Shown in pieces: positions 20,263-32,579 of a stretch of 33,872 bases of DNA (position 1 is the stretch's first letter; every line of letters begins with the position of its first letter). A model generated the notes under the pieces. That model saw only the letters and a program-made list of their open reading frames with translations, had not been told where the DNA came from and ran no database searches. Source of the DNA: Haplosporangium gracile (lineage: Eukaryota > Mortierellomycota > Mortierellomycetes > Mortierellales > Mortierellaceae); NCBI GenBank assembly GCA_015499985.1, contig JAAAUF010000395.1, positions 1,919-35,790 of the forward strand, written 5' to 3'. The translations under genes were made by a program, and so were the position numbers.

Positions 20263-21584
20263 ATGGGTCGTGTCATTCGTGCTCAGCGTAAGGGTCCCGG
20301 AGGAATCTTCAAGTCGCACACTCGTCTGCGCAAGGGTGCCGCCAAGTTGCGCTCCCTTGATTTCGCCGAGCGTACCGGTTACATTCGTGGAATCGTCAAG
20401 GAGGTTATCCACGACCCCGGTCGTGGCGCCCCCCTCGCCAAGGTCCAGTTCCGTGATCCCTACAGGTAATACGGACGACACCTGTTTATAGTCTCGGGGA
20501 TCCTGTTAGTCGGCGCCGACGCCGAGGTGCTTTTTCAATTAAGCAGGAAGGGCGTTCAGCAACAACCGCAGCAGTACAGGGACCAACAAAAAGCGTTTAG
20601 TGGGCGTAGTTTTCTGTAGGGCGGTACAACTCGTTGTTGTCGTGGACTGTCGCTATCAGTTGGCTAGGACGACATATCACCTACAACGCTATTATTTTGC
20701 CGCCAACATTGCGCATGGACTATTGACTATTGCAGGCATCGTTGTTACCAGTCGACATTCTCAGTCAATTCTCCACAACGTTGGACTTGCAGGGTGTCAT
20801 TGTCAGGAATACTTCAGCAAGCAACAAGCGTTCGTTCTACCTGAACCGTTATGGGAACTCAGATCTAACATTACCGCCCGCAACTACTCAATTATTACCT
20901 ATAGATACAAGATGCGCACTGAAACCTTCATCGCCACTGGTGAGTGTACTTATTCAGCTGCCTCTGTGCTTTTATGATCTGACAGGAACAAAAACATCGT
21001 ATTGAGTGCAGTTAACTGACCATCGCTATTTTTTTTTGTCAATGCTATTGTTTCCAGAGGGTACCTACACTGGTCAGTTCATCTACTGCGGTAAGAAGGC
21101 TGCCTTGAGCGTTGGTAACGTCCTTCCTTTGGGATCGATGCCCGAGGGTACCGTTGTCTGCAACGTCGAGGAGACCGTCGGTGACCGTGGTGCTCTCGCC
21201 CGTACCTCCGGTGGTTACGCCACTGTCATCGGCCACAACACCGATGATGGCAAGACCCGCATCAAGCTCCCCTCCGGTGCCAAGAAGGTCGTTTTCTCGA
21301 CCGCTCGTGCCACCGTTGGTATCGTTGCTGGAGGTGGTCGTATTGACAAGCCCCTCTTGAAGGCCGGTCGTGCTTACCACAAGTACCGCGTCAAGCGCAA
21401 CTCTTGGCCCAAGACTCGTGGTGTTGCTATGAACCCCGTCGACCATCCTCACGGAGGAGGAAACCATCAGCACATTGGTCACGCCTCGACCATCGCTCGC
21501 GATGCCGTTCCCGGTCAGAAGGCTGGTCTCATTGCTGCCCGCCGTACTGGTTTGCTCCGCGGTTCCAAGAAGCTCAAGGAGTAA
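20263..21584 (+). CDS. RPL2: 60S ribosomal protein uL2 (L8/L2)
   Basis: Exons 20263-20465, 20905-20939 and 21058-21584 join in phase to give 254 residues, matching the eukaryotic uL2 length. The protein starts [20 protein letters not shown]. It contains [40 protein letters not shown], and the universally conserved [18 protein letters not shown] loop that reaches the peptidyl-transferase centre region of 25S rRNA. The middle exon encodes only 12 codons ([11 protein letters not shown]) and is needed to restore the family sequence between FRDPYR and EGTYTGQF. Codon use is strongly biased to C-ending and T-ending codons, as expected for a highly expressed gene. An AATAAA at 21634-21639 is a likely polyadenylation signal. 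Confidence 0.97.
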
Positions 21585-22150
21585 AGAATTCCTGCTCCCG
21601 CCTCCTCTTACCCATAGCTCTTGTTGTTCACAGAATAAATTGTGTGAAAAAAATGAACTCTCTTCCTCTTTCTTTTTTGCTACTGTCCATAACGTTTCAA
21701 ATGTGCATGTCTTTTCGTGCTGTTGAAGATCGTTTAGAGTTGCGGCGGAGAACAGTTATGCGGTTATGTCTTGATTGGTTAAAAATGGCTAAGCCACATT
21801 ACCAACCTCCTAACGAGTATTTGAAGGTTGAGTCTGATTTGTTGTTGGTCACAACTCTTCGAGCATCAACCGCATCGCACATCCTCTTGGACCACCGCAA
21901 AACGACAGCAACATCACACGGACACATTGGACACCTCCAGGACCCCTTTAGCAACACACATATAAAGTACGTCTTCGAGCAGGAGCAAAAAGTCATTGAC
22001 TGGATTAAGGGCGCTCAATATGACAAAGTGACACTTGGTTGTTCAAGCAGCACTTTTTTTGCGAGTCGTTCACACCAAAGGCGGTATAATACACAGAGCA
22101 GTTACTAACAGGTGGAAACTTTATCGCTTTTTCACTTGTTATCCTTAGAT
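21585..22150. other. Intergenic region between uL2 and PHF5A genes
   Basis: It contains the uL2 3' end and the promoter of the PHF5A gene. An ATG-started frame at 21785-22108 (107 codons, good start context) is open but has no recognisable domain, so I do not call it a gene. A TATAAA lies at about 21961. Confidence 0.4.
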
Positions 22151-22916
22151 ATGTCGAAACATCATCCAGATCTTATCATGTGCAGGAAGCAGCCAGGCAT
22201 CGGTATGGAGAAAGAAACATGGAGAGTTAATAGGGGCTTGTTTCTAGCTTTGCGATTTGGAGGAATACTGTTGTCAAAAGCGTATCGTGGACTCATGGAT
22301 ATCTTACCTCGTCTTCTTTCTCTTGCAATCAACAATAGCTATCGGTCGCGTCTGTGAAAAGTGCGACGGAAAGTGTGTCATCTGCGACTCGTAAGTGTCA
22401 TGCTTATAAAAGTATAATGTCTGTTGTTTTTCGTATCTTGTTTTGCGTATGGTATATTTGAATCGTCCTGATCAACACAAGTTTACTTTTTCTCGGTGCC
22501 ACCAACCATGATGACGATGATGGTAATAGATATGTTCGGCCAGTAACGTTGGTTAGGATTTGCGATGAGTGCAATTACGGATCGTTCCAGGGTCGTTGTG
22601 TTGTCTGTGGATCTCCAGGCGTCAGTGATGCCTACTACTGCGCCAACTGTACACGAGGCGAGAAGGATGTACGTTACCTTGTTGTTATTGTTGTTTTCCT
22701 TTTCTTTGGCAGTCGTTTGGTTTGGCTTGCTTTTTTTTTTAAGGAAGCGTGCTAGTCATCTATTGTTTTGCGAGGATGTTAACTGGCCGGACTGTTTGTC
22801 ACTTTTGCTTACTAATGTGAAAATAGAGGGACGGATGCCCAAAGATTGTGAACCTGGGATCATCGAAGACGGATCTGTTCTATGAACGGAAAAAGTTTGG
22901 ATTCAAGAAACGTTAG
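22151..22916 (+). CDS. RDS3: SF3b complex subunit PHF5A/Rds3 (SF3b14b)
   Basis: Exons 22151-22202, 22339-22390, 22530-22668 and 22827-22916 join in phase to give 110 residues, the same length as the human protein. The sequence is almost invariant across eukaryotes: [55 protein letters not shown], and the tail [20 protein letters not shown] then KKFGFKKR. The CxxC pairs form the three-zinc trefoil-knot fold. In the U2 snRNP SF3b complex it contacts SF3B1 and lines the branch-point adenosine pocket, so it serves pre-mRNA splicing in the nucleus. All four exons are required to rebuild the protein, and each junction is unambiguous. Confidence 0.97.
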
Positions 22917-23570
22917 GAGGAAGAGCATAGGAAGAAGAGATCCAACATACTCTTTTTGTTTGCCCCTTCGGCTTGCACAATGTTCTTTTTTTTCAGGATG
23001 AAATAAAAGAAAAAGAAACCTACAGAAATGCGACCATACGTAACTGTAATGTGTTAAACATGTTTGTGCCTGTGAACTAAAGCAGTTTGCTTGATGATTG
23101 CGAGCAGGTGTTTGTGTGCCTATGCGGGATACATGGCATGGGAGTTCTGAAAGTACCTGTTGTATGTTTGTAGGCCTGAAAAGGCCTACGCACCGCACGA
23201 CATTGTCCACGAATAGAAAAAAAGACAACACGGCGCTCGTTTCTGAATGGTGCCATTTGCGGGGGGGAGGGGGTTGCATACAGGCAACCTAAAAAGCGCA
23301 CCTGGCTTAAAAAGTCCTCGATCCTCATTTCAGTTCCCATCAATTCTTCCCCTTCTTTTTTTTTGTTCCCTCATTCTAGCTTCTTTCTTCTTCTCTCTCT
23401 TTTTTTCTCTCTTCTTTCTCTGCACTCACCCGTCGCCCATCTGTCCGCCCCCTTCACATACCCCTCCTCCCTTCTTTATTCTCACCAATTGTTAATACTC
23501 CATCAACCAATAACTTCACATATCCCTTCGTTTTTGAAAACACACACAAACATCTTTTACAATAAAAACA
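22917..23570. other. Intergenic region with pyrimidine-rich leader of the M28 peptidase gene
   Basis: No gene is seen. A-rich sequence containing GAAATAAAAG near 23000 may be the PHF5A 3' end signal. From about 23340 the plus strand is C+T-rich. It then turns into ACAAACATC and AATAAAAACA just before the ATG at 23571, which is probably the 5' leader. Confidence 0.55.
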
Positions 23571-25662
23571 ATGAGCGAGAAAAAAGGATACTCGCTCTTG
23601 CCAACTACAGCCTCCGAGGAAGAGGCTCAGGTACTGCAGCAACACGTTAATAGCGCAGTAACTCCCACTAACCATCTTTTCAGAGGTCTCCTCAAGGTCT
23701 TCAAGCTCTCCGTCCTCGTTGCTGTATTGGTCTTTATGTTCTACCCCGATGGCGACGATGATGGCGACAAGTCATTCCCTCGCCATAGACATGGACATCG
23801 TCACGGTCATGGGGACAAGAAAAAACACAAGTACACTTTTGAGACCCATATGCAGACGGATGTTGATGCCTTGGTCGCTGGTAGTCTTGAGTCCAGGTAT
23901 AGTACACTGTTCTTGTTTTTAGTTTATGTGCAGTTATCAGTCAAGGATCAAACAGGCGGTTGCTTTTTATCTTGTCAAATGGTAACGCAGGTTGAGCGAT
24001 ATGGTATATTAACGCTTTACTATTGCACCTTTTCTCCTTGTTCATCCTATGTGAAAAATAGCATTGTCTGGGATCGCCTTGCTGAGATGACCGATACCTA
24101 TGGCAACCGCATTGTTGGATCTGAGGCTCTTGAAAAGGTAACTAAGGAGAGATAACGCCAATTCTGTGTGATTCATACAGACACACATTTGTTTCAGCGC
24201 TTCGCCCTTCATTTTGTTATTTACTTCAGCGTCCTTCATTTTGACTCACATTCTCTTCTCCCTTCTAATACGTTAGTCGATTGACTGGATTGTCGAAAAG
24301 GTCAAAGGTGATGGTCTCTCAGTGACGACCGAAGAGGTTATTGTGGACTACTGGCAGCGTAACGAAGAGTCGCTCTACTTCCTCTCGCCTACCCGTGGAG
24401 CCGTCAAGTTGCATGTACTCGGTCTTGGCTTCAGCGCGCCTACTCCTGACCCTACCAACGGACTCGAGGCCGAGGTCGTTGTGGTCACCTCCAAGACCGA
24501 AGTCGACGAGCTCGGAGCCGCAGGTGTCCTCAAGGGTCGTATTGTCCTCTACAACAAGCCCTTCGAGTCGTACAACTCGGATGTGATTTTCCGGACTCAG
24601 GGAGCGAACTGGGCTCAGGAACACGGTGCTGTTGCGGTCTTGGTTCGATCGATTGGCCCCTTGTCGTTGCAGTCGACTCACACTGGCAACTCTGCTGCGG
24701 CCAAAATCCCTGCTGCCTCTGTCTCGATGGAGGATGCTCAGCTCTTGTCGCGTGTCTACAAGAGACATCAGCAGGATCCTGAGCAATTCCCTGACTGGCC
24801 TAAGGTTCGTCTTGCGATGAACGCCAAGACTGCGTTAAAGTCCAAGATTTCGCGCAACATTATTGTCGAGCTTAAGGGACGTGAAACTCCTGAGGAGGTG
24901 ATCGCAATTGGTGGACATATCGACAGCTGGGATGTTGGTGTTGGTGCCGTTGATGATGGTGCCGGATGCTTCATTGCATGGGAAGCTCTGCGTCAATTGA
25001 GCAAGTTGGATCGCCCCCCTCGCCGTACTGTTCGCGCTGTGTTCTGGACTTCGGAGGAGAATGGATCGCCCGGTGGACGTGTATATGCTGCCAACCATCC
25101 TGAGACTAACACTACCCGCCACGTGTTTGCGTTCGAGTCTGATAATGGTGTCTTTGACCCATATGGTATCAAGTTCACTGCCGGTCGTCGTTCTCAGGAG
25201 GAAGAAGAGGAAACAAAATTCAACTCGTACGATTTCTTGACCGCTGCCGGTGAACACTTTTTGGGATCGCGCAAGGATCTCGGCTATCCTGGCGCTGGAC
25301 AGTATGTTAGCCCTGATGGAGGTGGTGCCGACATTGGTCCTCTTTGCAAGCAAGGGGTTGCCTGTGCCCATTTCAATCCTGCCGATCCTTTCCCACTGCC
25401 TTACTCGACCTCGCCTTACTACATCAAGTCGTCCAAACCTATCGGAGGTCGTCACGGTCGTCGCGGTCGTCACCACCACGATGATGACGATGCGGAGGGA
25501 TCGACTGATCTTCCTCGCCGTCCAGTTGACAGTGGATACTTTTACTACCACCATACTGAGGCTGATACCATGGGTGCATTCACTCCTGACCAGGTCAAGA
25601 ACTCTGCTGCCGTCATGGCCATTTGGACCTACATTGCTGCCGAGAGCCAGATCGAGCTTTAA
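23571..25662 (+). CDS. Membrane-anchored M28-family metallopeptidase (carboxypeptidase Q-like) with His-rich tracts
   Basis: Exons 23571-23896, 24062-24137 and 24277-25662 join in phase to give 595 residues. A single hydrophobic segment at about residues 41-58 predicts a type II membrane anchor with the catalytic part in the secretory lumen or outside. A PA-like region (about 195-300) precedes the M28 catalytic core. Zinc and catalytic residues visible are H348 and D350 in GGHIDSWD, D360 in AVDDGAG, E394/E395 in TSEENG, D423 in ESDNG, and a His at 559/560 in YYHHTEADT. The family cleaves amino-terminal or dipeptide substrates with two zinc ions. Unusual are a His/Arg/Gly tract just after the membrane segment (about 71-86) and a second His/Asp tract (about 525-540) close to the last metal ligand. 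AATAAA near 25750 may end the transcript. Confidence 0.92.
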
Positions 25663-26328
25663 AAAAGAGGTCTTTCATCATTTCGGTTTTCGTGCAGAGT
25701 GTTGTTACTCTACAGAGCTATTGGGGGTTTTCCCATCGCCCCTTCTCCAAAATAAAACGCACCCTTTTGACTTGAATGCACGTAAATTTTTTTTTTTTTG
25801 AACCAGATTTTTCAAACGCCACCAAATATTTCTCGGAGAGAAGATCCTCAACTCTTTTTGAACTCGGTGTTGAAGTTTTTTAAGAGGATGAATTGCGTAT
25901 GAATTAAGATCATCACCAGATTCGGCATTACCGAATATATTAAGAGGATTCCCATTTCGAAGGATGATTAGATCCTCGGTTGGTCATTGATCCTCCTCGT
26001 TTTCGAGCTGTCATCCTTTCCGTCATTTGAGGGGCAAATTGCTGTGACTTGCACACTAAATGATATCTAGTCGCGATTATTTTCGTTACCGCCTTGACAA
26101 TTTATTCGCGAAAAGATACGCGTATAGAAGAGTACTGTTTTTGTTCTATTAACCGTAGCCATGTTTTATTCTGTAGGCTAATAAATAAATAAGCAAGAGA
26201 ACGACAGAAAAGGGCAGGAAAGGACGAAGGCAGCGCGTTTTGATGTGGTTCTTCCAGAGAAAATACGAAAGATGAAAATAATAAAAATAACAACGCAAGA
26301 AGAAAAACATTGATAGAGTCGGGTTGAT
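25663..26328. other. AT-rich intergenic region between convergent genes
   Basis: It separates the 3' ends of the M28 peptidase (+) and the SH3/RA scaffold (-). No gene is seen. Between about 25845 and 26000 the motif GATCCTC or its inverse GAGGAT recurs about six times. An inverted pair, ATTCGG-CATTA-CCGAAT, lies near 25919-25935. This may be an eroded repeat element or 3' regulatory sequence. Confidence 0.45.
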
Positions 26329-29300
26329 CTAAAAGATGGCTAACTTGACTGTGGCCAGCAGTGAGTCAAGTTGCTAAGTGACATTAAAGAAAATAAAGAA
26401 AGTAACACAGATTAGTATGCGTGTTCAATCAAAAAAAAGAATGTTAAGTACAACGCGCTGAGAAATAAGAAACAACAGAGAAGAGAACACATACCCGTTC
26501 AACCTTATCCAGATCTGCGTCAACTTCCCGCCAGCATTCAAAGACTTCGGGATGGCATTCGCTGCGGACATCGCGCAACCGCCGGTCCGTCCGAATCCAT
26601 ATCCTGGGCTCGTCGTCGTTGCCATGGTGGTCTTCTGCTGCTGCGCCGTCGATCGTATTATAATTATTAGTTGTCATATACACATGGTCATTATGGCTGG
26701 CGCTCGTTGTGCCAGAAGTGGAGGTAGTGGTGGTGTCATCAAGATGGCGTTCATGAGCTTGGGTATCCTTGTAGTTGTGGGTGTTGTTGGTAGTGGTGAT
26801 GATGCTGTTGTTGTATAGTGGAGATGACGACGACGAGGTGGGAGAGTTGACTTGCGAAGAAAACATCCTGTTCCTGCTATGGTGAGTCGGAGACTTGGGT
26901 CCTTGGATAAGCTTTCCGTCCTTGCCAAATGTGAAACCGCCTCTGAGCGATGAAGGCGCGCTGGTGCTCACCGAGCTTGATCGGCCTCCGCGGACCAGCG
27001 TCAGCAAAGCCTGCATGTCAGTGTTGTAATCCGAAGCGAGCAACCAAGGATCGTACTGGTTCTGCGACGACACTGCAGATTCGGAGGCAGAGGCAGCATG
27101 ACCTCCCTTACGGAAACCTCCTTCAGCCACGCTTGCGCTAGCGGACCGGGTCCGACTCACATTGTTGGGCGTGAATTGTGGAAGGGGGCCCAAAGGACTG
27201 GTTGCGCTGCTCTCATCAGTACTAGGCGAAGCAGGATCAGCAGAGGAACTACTGGCCAGACTGGTGCGTATCGACAGCTGGTGTGGCAATGCTGCTGGGG
27301 AAGGTGTTTGCAGAGGGCGTGGGAGGGGAGAGTACGACCGACCCTCGATGGAGTGCAAATGGGGCTCTACGACTGACGAAGGCGACGAAGGGTTACTGTT
27401 GGTGCCTCTGTTGTTGGGCAACGAAGACAGATTGGCCAGCAAGGCTGGGCGGACGTAGCCCGAGGTCGGAGTCGAAGGAGATGATTGACCTGGAGAATGA
27501 GCTCTGGAGTTGAGATCACCGTCTTTGGTAACGATCTGAGGAATAGGAGAGTAGTTCCGGACGGATCCTGGGAGGCCGTTGTTTTGACCCATCGTCGTTA
27601 CCGATGCAACCTGGACCTCGGCGTCGCTGATTCTCCGGTTAAGAGTTGGGCTGGAGGGCGAAGATGAAGTCAAGGACATGGGTGAAGGAAGGTTCCTGCT
27701 GGAGCGTCCCTCAACAGACGATCCTGACCCGGCCATGGCTTCAACGGCCAAGGCACGCTCGAGCTTCAGCAGAGTCTCTCCGCCACGTGCAGATCCACTC
27801 AATTGCTCCAAACGATCCCAATCCCTGGAAGGAGATGACCGAAGACTGACACCTGAGCCCGACGCAGGCCTTACCTTAGCAATAGCTCTCCGCCGCTCTT
27901 TGCCTGCTGCCACAGCCTGGGACGCTCTTGCAACAGCTGCTGCGACACGCTCCCGACGAGACATGGAAGCAAGGTCCTGCTCCTGACCTGGATGTTGGTC
28001 CACGTGCTGGCTATGGCTATGACTGTGGGTGTCATCATCGTCATCTTCGTCTTCGTTATCAGAGCCGCCACCAAGGACATCCTCGATGATCTCTGTAATG
28101 TCAATTTCCTCGCCTCCTCCAAAGGGAATGAACTGGTAGTAATACTGGCTCAGACTCCGAGATGAGCGAATAATACCTTTTTGGAGGAGAATGTCAACGC
28201 CCTGAGTCGAGTTCTTCTTCACATTCAGGCGGTTGGCTGGGCTCGAAGACGACGAATAAGTCGAGGCCGAGGGTTCTTCAGAGGTTATCGAAGACTCCTT
28301 TCGGGTCATTGGAGAGTTCAAAGAGTCACTCGAGAGCATGATTGCGGACATAGACAAGGGTGAGGGCCCATGCGTCAGCGAAGGCGAAATGGCTCTCTGT
28401 CTCTCGGGGCGATCCATCTTGGCGAGTCTCTCGGGTGTCGAAGAACGGGAACCCTCCTGCTGCTCGCCGCCATGGCTAGAAAGGTTGGAGGGAGCTGGTG
28501 AAGGTGCTTGCAGAGAACGGGCAAGGGCTGTAGGTGAACTCTGGCTGATGCTGGGAGACCGTGTCCTGACCTGTTGATGACGGTCGGGTGTAGGTGTCCT
28601 GGACATCTGAGGTGGGTGGATCTGCTGAGTCGTCATCATGTTCTGAGCAGACAACGTTGGGCTGGGTCGTCCGGAGCTGTTGTCGAACGAGTTGGCACGG
28701 ACGGGGGTGCTTGTCGGGCTCATGATTACTGAGTCTGTTCGCCGGGGGATCCGAATAGGAGGCGAGGTTGCACCAGCAAGACGGCTGGCCGCTGCAGCAG
28801 TAGCAGCAACAGTTGCAGAGTTGGCCTGAGCTTGGCCAATGCTGTTGCGACCTGAGAATCCAGACGACGTGGGGCTAGCGAGTCCGCTGGACTGGGCATC
28901 AGAGTCGATACTGGCACGGCTAGCCTGTTGAGTTTGGAGGGCGGAGGGGACTCTGCCGCGGGCTTGAGTCTGTTGCAACCTCTCCTGGACAAATTTCATC
29001 TCGGCTTGAAGACTCTTGGTGGCCTTTCGGACAAAGAACACATAGTCGGGGTGAAGTGGCATCGAGGCCACATCAGCCTTGGGAGACCGACGAATAGGCT
29101 GCAGCTGATGATCTTCAAAGCACTTGGCGAGTGGTACTTGAGGGGGTAAAGAGATCTCCTCACTCTGCTTGAACTTCTTGGTAGTGCCGTTCGCAATCTT
29201 GAGACCTAGCTGGTATTCGATCACCAGTCCGTGAGGAACGGCAAGACGCTTGGCAACCAAGACATGCTCCGGAACACCATCGACAACTCCGGAACGAATG

Positions 29301-32300
29301 CCGACCTTCTCGAGAGTCTTGAAGATGACATCTCCTGCATTTGAAGTCGAGTGCATAGGAATCCAGTGCTCGACTTTGGTGGCAAAAGATTGGCCATGCG
29401 TCCGTGAGTCGGCTTTCTCAATGGCGTTACCCATACCTTCAAGCAACACCATTGATTGCGGAAGATCCTGAGCCTGGCAAACAACCTTGATCCAGAAAAA
29501 GTCCTCCTGAGGAGCAGTGGGCGTCGTTGGGATGGCAGGCATTGAAGAAGATGCAGCAGAGACCGATCCTGCACGCTTGATCTTCTTGTTGAGTAGAAAC
29601 CGGATGGACCGCTGCTGAGGTTCGGGCCTACCTGATCCAGTCCGACGAAGAGTAGGGGTTCCGGGCAGCTGGTTACTGCTGGAGCTTTGAGAGCCAGTCG
29701 AGTTGACTGACATCATGGAGGACACTGATGAAATCGAGAGGCGATGGTTGGCGGGCAGTGGGGTGGTCAAGTGAGCGGTGAGAGACTGGTAAATGGCCAT
29801 CGGCTTGTCCGTCGCCTGTAGCACCGTTTCGTCTAAGTACATCAGCGATGGAGGTTTTAAATGATTAGCTTTCTGTAGCTTGAATCGTGAGATCAAATTA
29901 CAACATGATTAGGATGGTACTCTACCTCCATCGACTCCCTTAACAGTCAGAAAAAAGTCGCCTGTAGACGCAGTGCCGTCGGGGGCAAGTCGGAACTTGA
30001 CAACAGCCTGGTGAGCAACATCCGAGGACATCGTGGCAGGCGTGACCACAACGGTTTTGTACATCGATGCGCCAAAGTCGACATTGCCGGGATAGACGCG
30101 GAGGGTCATGATGTCCTGTTGAGACTCTTCCTTCTTCACAACTGTTGGCGACGATGGATTGGCCGTGGTCGACGGAGCTGTGCTAGAAGAACCGACGGAT
30201 CCGTTGGAGTTGGAGCGAGTCCTGAAAAGATTATTACTGATTCCAGAGTTGCTGCTGGTAGTTGCAGCGGTGGCGGTGCTGGCGGAAGTCTTGGAAAGAT
30301 TCTTGAGACGTTCCTTTTCTAGCCGCTCCTTCTCCTTTCGCTCCTTGTCCTTGGAGCTCTTGCCGACGCTGAAAAGACTCTTGAACTTGCCGGGCTTCTT
30401 CACGACAACAGCCTCTGGTGGCAAACCACGCTCATACTCCTCCTTGGACTTGCGGACAATAGCCTCTTGGGGTCCGTTTCCGAGGATGGCGCTGATCTTC
30501 GCCTCCTTCCTTTCAGCCATAACCTTCTTCATCTTTTCCCTCGCCTCCTCTTCTGAGTCAATGCTTGATGAACGAACGATGGTCAACGGGCTGGCATGTC
30601 GTTGTTGCTGCGAAGGAGATTGCTGCGAGAGTTGAGACGGCTGTGGCGACTGGCGAGGCGTGGTTTCGCCGCTGAAACGCAAGTTCCTAGCTTTGGTGGG
30701 CGATTCCCGGTGAATAAGATTGTCATCGCGAGCGATAGGAGGCGTCAGAGAGATGACACGCTTCTCGCTCGAGAAGAGAAGGTCATCCTCGTCGAGAAGT
30801 GGTTTGCGATAGCGATTCGTCACCTGGACTTCCTCGTCCTCACTGTCGTTGTCATCATCTTCTGCAGTCTGGTGAGCTTGGCGGCTGTACTCTTGTTCGC
30901 GTTCTATAGCCTTCATGGCGAGTATCTCCTCGTGCTTCATTTGCTCGCTCAGCATTTCTTGCTGCACCCGCTCAGCCTCCAGCTGGAGCTCAGACTTTGC
31001 GTTGGTGCCGCCGTAGCCTTGGTTGTGAGTCGAATCGAGGGTGTCGTCCTTGTTTGTTAAGGTGACGTCTATTGAGGTTGCAGCTCCATAGACGGCACCC
31101 TCGACCATAGACTCACTTTCATCCTCGTGCTCTTCATCTGCGCCATCTTCGTCTTCTTCATCTTCTTCCTCTTCACCTTCCTCCTCTCCGTCTTCGTACC
31201 ATTCTCCTTCCTCGTCTTCTTCATCAGTCCATTCGGTCTCACTAGCCTCGAGGAATTCGTTCTGGGCCGTAAAGACGACCGATCGGCGGTTCGCGGCGCG
31301 TTGTTCGAGGACGGCAGGATCAAGAGGCTGAATATGTTCGTCGAAGGTTCCCCACTCGGGAGAAGGGGCTGCCAGAGACACATTGCGGTAAGTGTTCAGT
31401 CGTGCGAGGCGCTCGAACGGAGTCTAGATGATTAACAACAGGTTTAGAGTTGATTAGACTAGGTGGACAGGTGTATGAGATAGCTTACGCCCAAAGAGGG
31501 GATGGAACAAATGCACTTTGTAACACCTGCAGGGAGAGGTATCATGTAAGTTTCAGCATGAATCCCCTTCAACCATCGACTATCGAATGGCCTCTGCTTA
31601 AGTTTGCAAAACTTACTTCGATGTTCTCCGCAGGGATGTAACCAATGACGCCCGTCTTGAGGACTCTCACCAACCACCAATAAACGTTTGCGTCTTCCAG
31701 AAGCATCAGAGAGTCGTTTCTGACTACAGAGGCCTGGCCCTCCTGTGTCGCCACAAAGGTGTGGAAAGCGTAGACGAGGTTAAAGTCGATATCGTCTTCG
31801 GTGAGAGAGATGGCCTCAGAGCCTTCGTCGTCGTCCTCTTCGTCCATCATATCCTCGTCGACTTCGTCTTCTTCAATATCGTCGTCAAAATCGTCGTCAT
31901 CGTCCTCGATCTCCTCTGAGAGATCGTCGTGATGGTTCCGCTGCATATCAATATCCATTTGGTGTTGGAGTTGAGGGTCATGATGAGGGTTTTGCTGATA
32001 GTATTCATCCTCTTCGTGACTATCGGTTGCGGCCATGTCGTGATCTTGAGTCTGGTCCTGACGGAGCAGTTGCTGGATGTTCATGGCCTGAGACTTGTAG
32101 GCATTGAGGTGTTGTTGCTGCTGCAATTGGTACTGCTGTTGGATCCGACGTAGCTGCTGGTGCTGGTGGTGGTGAGGCTGTTGTTGCTGGTGCTGGCGGT
32201 GGTTGGCATAGTCGTCCTCGTCCTCGTCCCCATCGGCCATATCCTGGTCTCCAGAACCAGCAGAGCCATAGTGAGGCTGCAATTGCCTAGTCAGACCAAG

Positions 32301-32579
32301 GTTATGCTTTATCTGCTGTTGGTTTTGTTGTTGTTGCTCCTGTTCCTGCATATAGGAGTTGTATGCCTCATCTTCGTCGGTGCTGTCGTCGTCGTTGTCA
32401 TCCTTGTCTGAGGCTGGCACGATAGCATCTTGGTTTTGTTGAAACCTCACACCTCGACTGGATCCGTTTGTAAGGTGGTTATTGTAATTAAGGTTACTGT
32501 TGCCGGTGTTGTTGCTGTTACGGAGATGACTGAATTGTTCCTCGGTGGGGTGGCCGTTCAGCCCTGGAGAGGAGGCCAT
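26329..32579 (-). CDS. Large SH3 + Ras-association polarity scaffold, Bud14/Tea4-like
   Basis: Exons, in transcript order, are 32579-31617, 31423-29926, 29832-26495 and 26373-26329, joined in phase to give 1,947 residues. The N-terminal region is Q/H/D-rich with a candidate RVxF motif (RGVRF, 42-46). An SH3 domain covers about 266-321 (NLVYAFHTFVA, YWWLVRV, GYIPAENIE), followed across an intron by TPFERLARLN. A second RVxF motif, RRSVVF (367-372), is followed by a strongly acidic stretch. A Ras-association-like domain (about 756-845) starts TLRVYPGNVDFG and is split by an intron at GVDG/DETVLQ. A second RA-like segment (about 930-1035) begins FFWIKVVCQAQDLP. A long Ser/Pro-rich tail follows. 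The SH3 domain followed about 50 residues later by a PP1-docking motif resembles Bud14/Tea4, which direct protein phosphatase 1 to growing tips. The RA domains imply a small-GTPase partner. The terminal 14-residue exon (QLDSLLATVK...) is inferred from splice signals. Confidence 0.85.

Noticed and set aside
20466..21057. snoRNA hosted in uL2 introns
   Set aside because: Ribosomal protein introns often host snoRNAs, but no properly spaced C and D boxes or H/ACA signature could be found by eye.
21785..22108. 107-codon ATG-started frame between uL2 and PHF5A
   Set aside because: The start context is acceptable, but no domain or family resemblance is seen, and it occupies the promoter region of PHF5A.
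26449..26494. Alternative 37-base intron at the end of the SH3/RA gene (GTATGT...TTTCTCAG)
   Set aside because: It is too short for a typical fungal intron. The downstream acceptor at 26374 gives a helical QLDSLLATVK end that continues the preceding segment better.
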